From Candidatus Krumholzibacteriia bacterium (GTDB lineage Bacteria; Krumholzibacteriota; Krumholzibacteriia; LZORAL124-64-63): a stretch of 8,125 nt of DNA. Under the pieces are notes generated by a model. The model saw only the letters and a program-made list of their open reading frames with translations, was not told the DNA's origin and searched no databases. The stretch covers positions 1 to 8,125 of the forward strand of contig JALUJS010000474.1 in NCBI GenBank assembly GCA_027056825.1, read 5' to 3'. The translations under genes were made by a program, and so were the position numbers. Of the stretch, positions 6,954 to 8,125 are shown piece by piece; the first letter of the stretch is position 1; the number at the start of each line of letters is the position of its first letter.

Positions 6954-7478
6954 ATGACACCCCGTCTCACCATGCGCCCCAGATTCGACCTGCCGGCCGA
7001 GACCGAACCCGCCCGGTTCTTCGCCGCCCTGCAGGAGATCCTGTCCGACCCGGATATCCCTTACGTGGGGCAGGTCCTCAGTCGCCACGCCTACCTGCAA
7101 CTGCCCCCCGCCAAGCGCACATTGTTGTCTCCCTACCTGAACCTCCAGGTGGTCACCGTCGACGGTCACGAGCGCGTACGCGGCCGCTTCACCCCCCACC
7201 CCGCCGTCTGGACGGGTTTCATGGCGATCTACGGCGTGCTGGCCATGGTGGGCCTGTCGGGCCTGGTCTATGGGCTGGCCCAGGTGACGGTGTCGGAAAG
7301 CCCCTGGGCCATGCTGGCGGCCCCGGTGTGCCTGGCCCTGGGCGCCTTCGTGTACGGCGCCGCGCTCATCGGACAGGGTCTGGCCCAGGACGAAATGTAC
7401 GCCCTGCGGGTATGCGTCGAAAGGATGGCCCGCGGGGAGGACCCCCTGCGCCGGGGCTCCGGCAAGTCCCTGCTGTAA
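6954..7478 (+). CDS. Uncharacterised membrane protein with two predicted helices
   Basis: I do not recognise this 174-residue protein with confidence. Residues 1-80 look soluble, with a helix-like FFAALQEIL (22-30) followed by a probable beta-rich stretch ending VRGRFTPHPAVW (75-86). Two hydrophobic segments follow, about 86-108 and 117-141, separated by a short loop (VTVSESPW). The C-terminal tail (142-174) is charged and ends RRGSGKSLL. A hairpin of two helices with both soluble ends on the same side of the membrane is the likely topology. The RGRFxPxPxVWT junction before the first helix faintly recalls uncharacterised membrane proteins of Bacteroidota, but I would not rely on this. Start choice is firm: AGGAGG (6944-6949) lies 4 bases before the ATG and the upstream region is promoter-like. 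A second in-frame ATG at codon 7 has no comparable ribosome site. Confidence 0.8.
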   Translation: MTPRLTMRPRFDLPAETEPARFFAALQEILSDPDIPYVGQVLSRHAYLQLPPAKRTLLSPYLNLQVVTVDGHERVRGRFTPHPAVWTGFMAIYGVLAMVGLSGLVYGLAQVTVSESPWAMLAAPVCLALGAFVYGAALIGQGLAQDEMYALRVCVERMARGEDPLRRGSGKSLL

Positions 7479-7547
7479 TCCCCGGCCCGGGAACCTTCGG
7501 TACCGTTCCGGTTTCATCAGCGTTGTTCAACCCCCATCGATCCGGTA

Positions 7548-7576
7548 TTGGCCGGACCGCCGAATGGGTGTACCTT
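7548..7576 (+). promoter_or_regulatory. Weak candidate promoter upstream of the GAPDH homologue
   Basis: TTGGCC (7548-7553) and TACCTT (7571-7576) are separated by 17 bases, in the 166-base gap before the gene starting at 7645. Each hexamer matches only part of the sigma70 consensus. A separate promoter is plausible given the gap, but this exact placement is uncertain. Confidence 0.25.
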
Positions 7577-7644
7577 GACCACGAATCCAGGATCACCATG
7601 ACCACGGGGAGCGGACCGCTTTCCGTAAACCAAGGAAGGTCATC

Positions 7645-8125
7645 ATGTCCGTCAGATTAGGGATCATGGGCTTCGGCAAGCTGGGCCGGAACATGTTCCG
7701 GATCGGCCACGACCAGCCCGGAATCGTCTTTGCGGCGGCCAGTGATCTGGCCGACGCCGAGACCCTGGCCTACCTGCTGAAGAGTTCGACGGTGGAGGGG
7801 CCCTTCCGCAGCTCCCTGCACGTCGAGGGACAGTACATCGTCACGGAGGACCAGCGCATGCGCATGGTCCAGGGCACAAAGCCCGGCCACGTGCCCTGGG
7901 ACGTCCTCGGGGCCGACATCGTCATCGAGGCCACGGGCGTCTTCCGCACCCGCGAGCAGTTGCAGAAGCACCTGGATGCCGGCGCCAAGGCGGTCATCCT
8001 GTCCACCCCGCCGGTGGGCAAGCTGGACAAGCTGATCATCAACGGCCTCAACGACGACGCGTTGACCCCGGACGACCGCCTGATCTCCAACGGCAGCAGC
8101 AGCTGCCACGCCCTGGCGCTGGCGC
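7645..8125 (+). CDS. gap: Glyceraldehyde-3-phosphate dehydrogenase homologue, N-terminal part (runs off right edge)
   Basis: From the ATG at 7645, 160 codons are open to the window edge. AAGGAAGG (7632-7639) lies 5 bases upstream. The protein has the NAD-binding GFGKLG at 9-14, SDL at 33-35 with D34 at the NAD-selecting position, LAYLLKSSTVEGPF at 41-54, the EATGVF segment at 95-100, DAGAKAVILSTPP at 111-123, NGLNDDALTPDDRLISN at 133-149. This is the order of a type I phosphorylating GAPDH, the glycolytic enzyme making 1,3-bisphosphoglycerate. The active-site motif is abnormal: the usual SNASCTTNCLAP reads SNGSSSCHALAL, so ungapped alignment puts S152 at the catalytic cysteine and the only nearby cysteine is C154, two positions later. 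The gene may be a divergent or non-canonical paralogue rather than the main glycolytic enzyme. The catalytic histidine and substrate-binding half lie outside the window. Confidence 0.85.
   Translation, partial: MSVRLGIMGFGKLGRNMFRIGHDQPGIVFAAASDLADAETLAYLLKSSTVEGPFRSSLHVEGQYIVTEDQRMRMVQGTKPGHVPWDVLGADIVIEATGVFRTREQLQKHLDAGAKAVILSTPPVGKLDKLIINGLNDDALTPDDRLISNGSSSCHALALA

Noticed and set aside
7489..7515. GGAAC (7490-7494) and GTTCC (7505-7509) as an intrinsic terminator after the membrane protein
   Set aside because: The stem is only 5 bp with a 10-base loop and is followed by just three T residues, which is too weak to call.
5760..7517. A 585-codon minus-strand open frame opposite lpdA, the hydrolase and the membrane protein
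   Set aside because: It crosses three plus-strand genes with better support, and its translation shows no domain or credible start.

Overview
This window comes from a GC-rich bacterium and is mostly a central-carbon-metabolism locus. A secreted lipoprotein with a canonical lipobox, a proteobacteria-style homodimeric pyruvate dehydrogenase and an SGNH-hydrolase subtype that I associate with the Bacteroidota/Chlorobi/Fibrobacter-type superphylum and related uncultured phyla suggest a diderm (Gram-negative) organism. The species and phylum cannot be fixed from sequence alone.

Layout, left to right. (1) Positions 1-256, minus strand: the first 85 codons of an MmgE/PrpD-family protein running off the left edge. 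(2) Positions 257-637: a divergent intergenic region. It holds a 180-bp imperfect palindrome with perfect 23-bp termini (310-489), which looks like a MITE or other non-autonomous insertion, then a sigma70-like promoter facing right (564-591). (3) Positions 638-6866: a tight plus-strand operon. aceE (pyruvate dehydrogenase E1) comes first, then a perfect 10-bp stem-loop, aceF (E2, one lipoyl domain), lpdA (E3, dihydrolipoyl dehydrogenase), and finally a small SGNH/GDSL-hydrolase lipoprotein whose start codon overlaps the lpdA stop (ATGA). (4) Positions 6867-7478: an AT-rich promoter patch with a very strong Shine-Dalgarno, driving a 174-residue protein with two predicted membrane helices and no assigned function. 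(5) Positions 7479-8125: a short leader and the first 160 codons of a glyceraldehyde-3-phosphate dehydrogenase homologue running off the right edge.

How the genes work together: AceE, AceF and LpdA are the three catalytic components of the pyruvate dehydrogenase complex, which converts pyruvate, CoA and NAD+ to acetyl-CoA, CO2 and NADH. The GAPDH homologue belongs to glycolysis upstream of pyruvate. The lipoprotein is translationally coupled to the PDH genes but has no obvious mechanistic link to them. The region is largely housekeeping and I see no sign of a defence, CRISPR or biosynthetic system. The points most worth checking are the palindromic element, the altered catalytic-cysteine motif of the GAPDH homologue, and the loss of the usual NAD-ribose-binding glutamate in LpdA inside an AT-rich, rare-codon patch.
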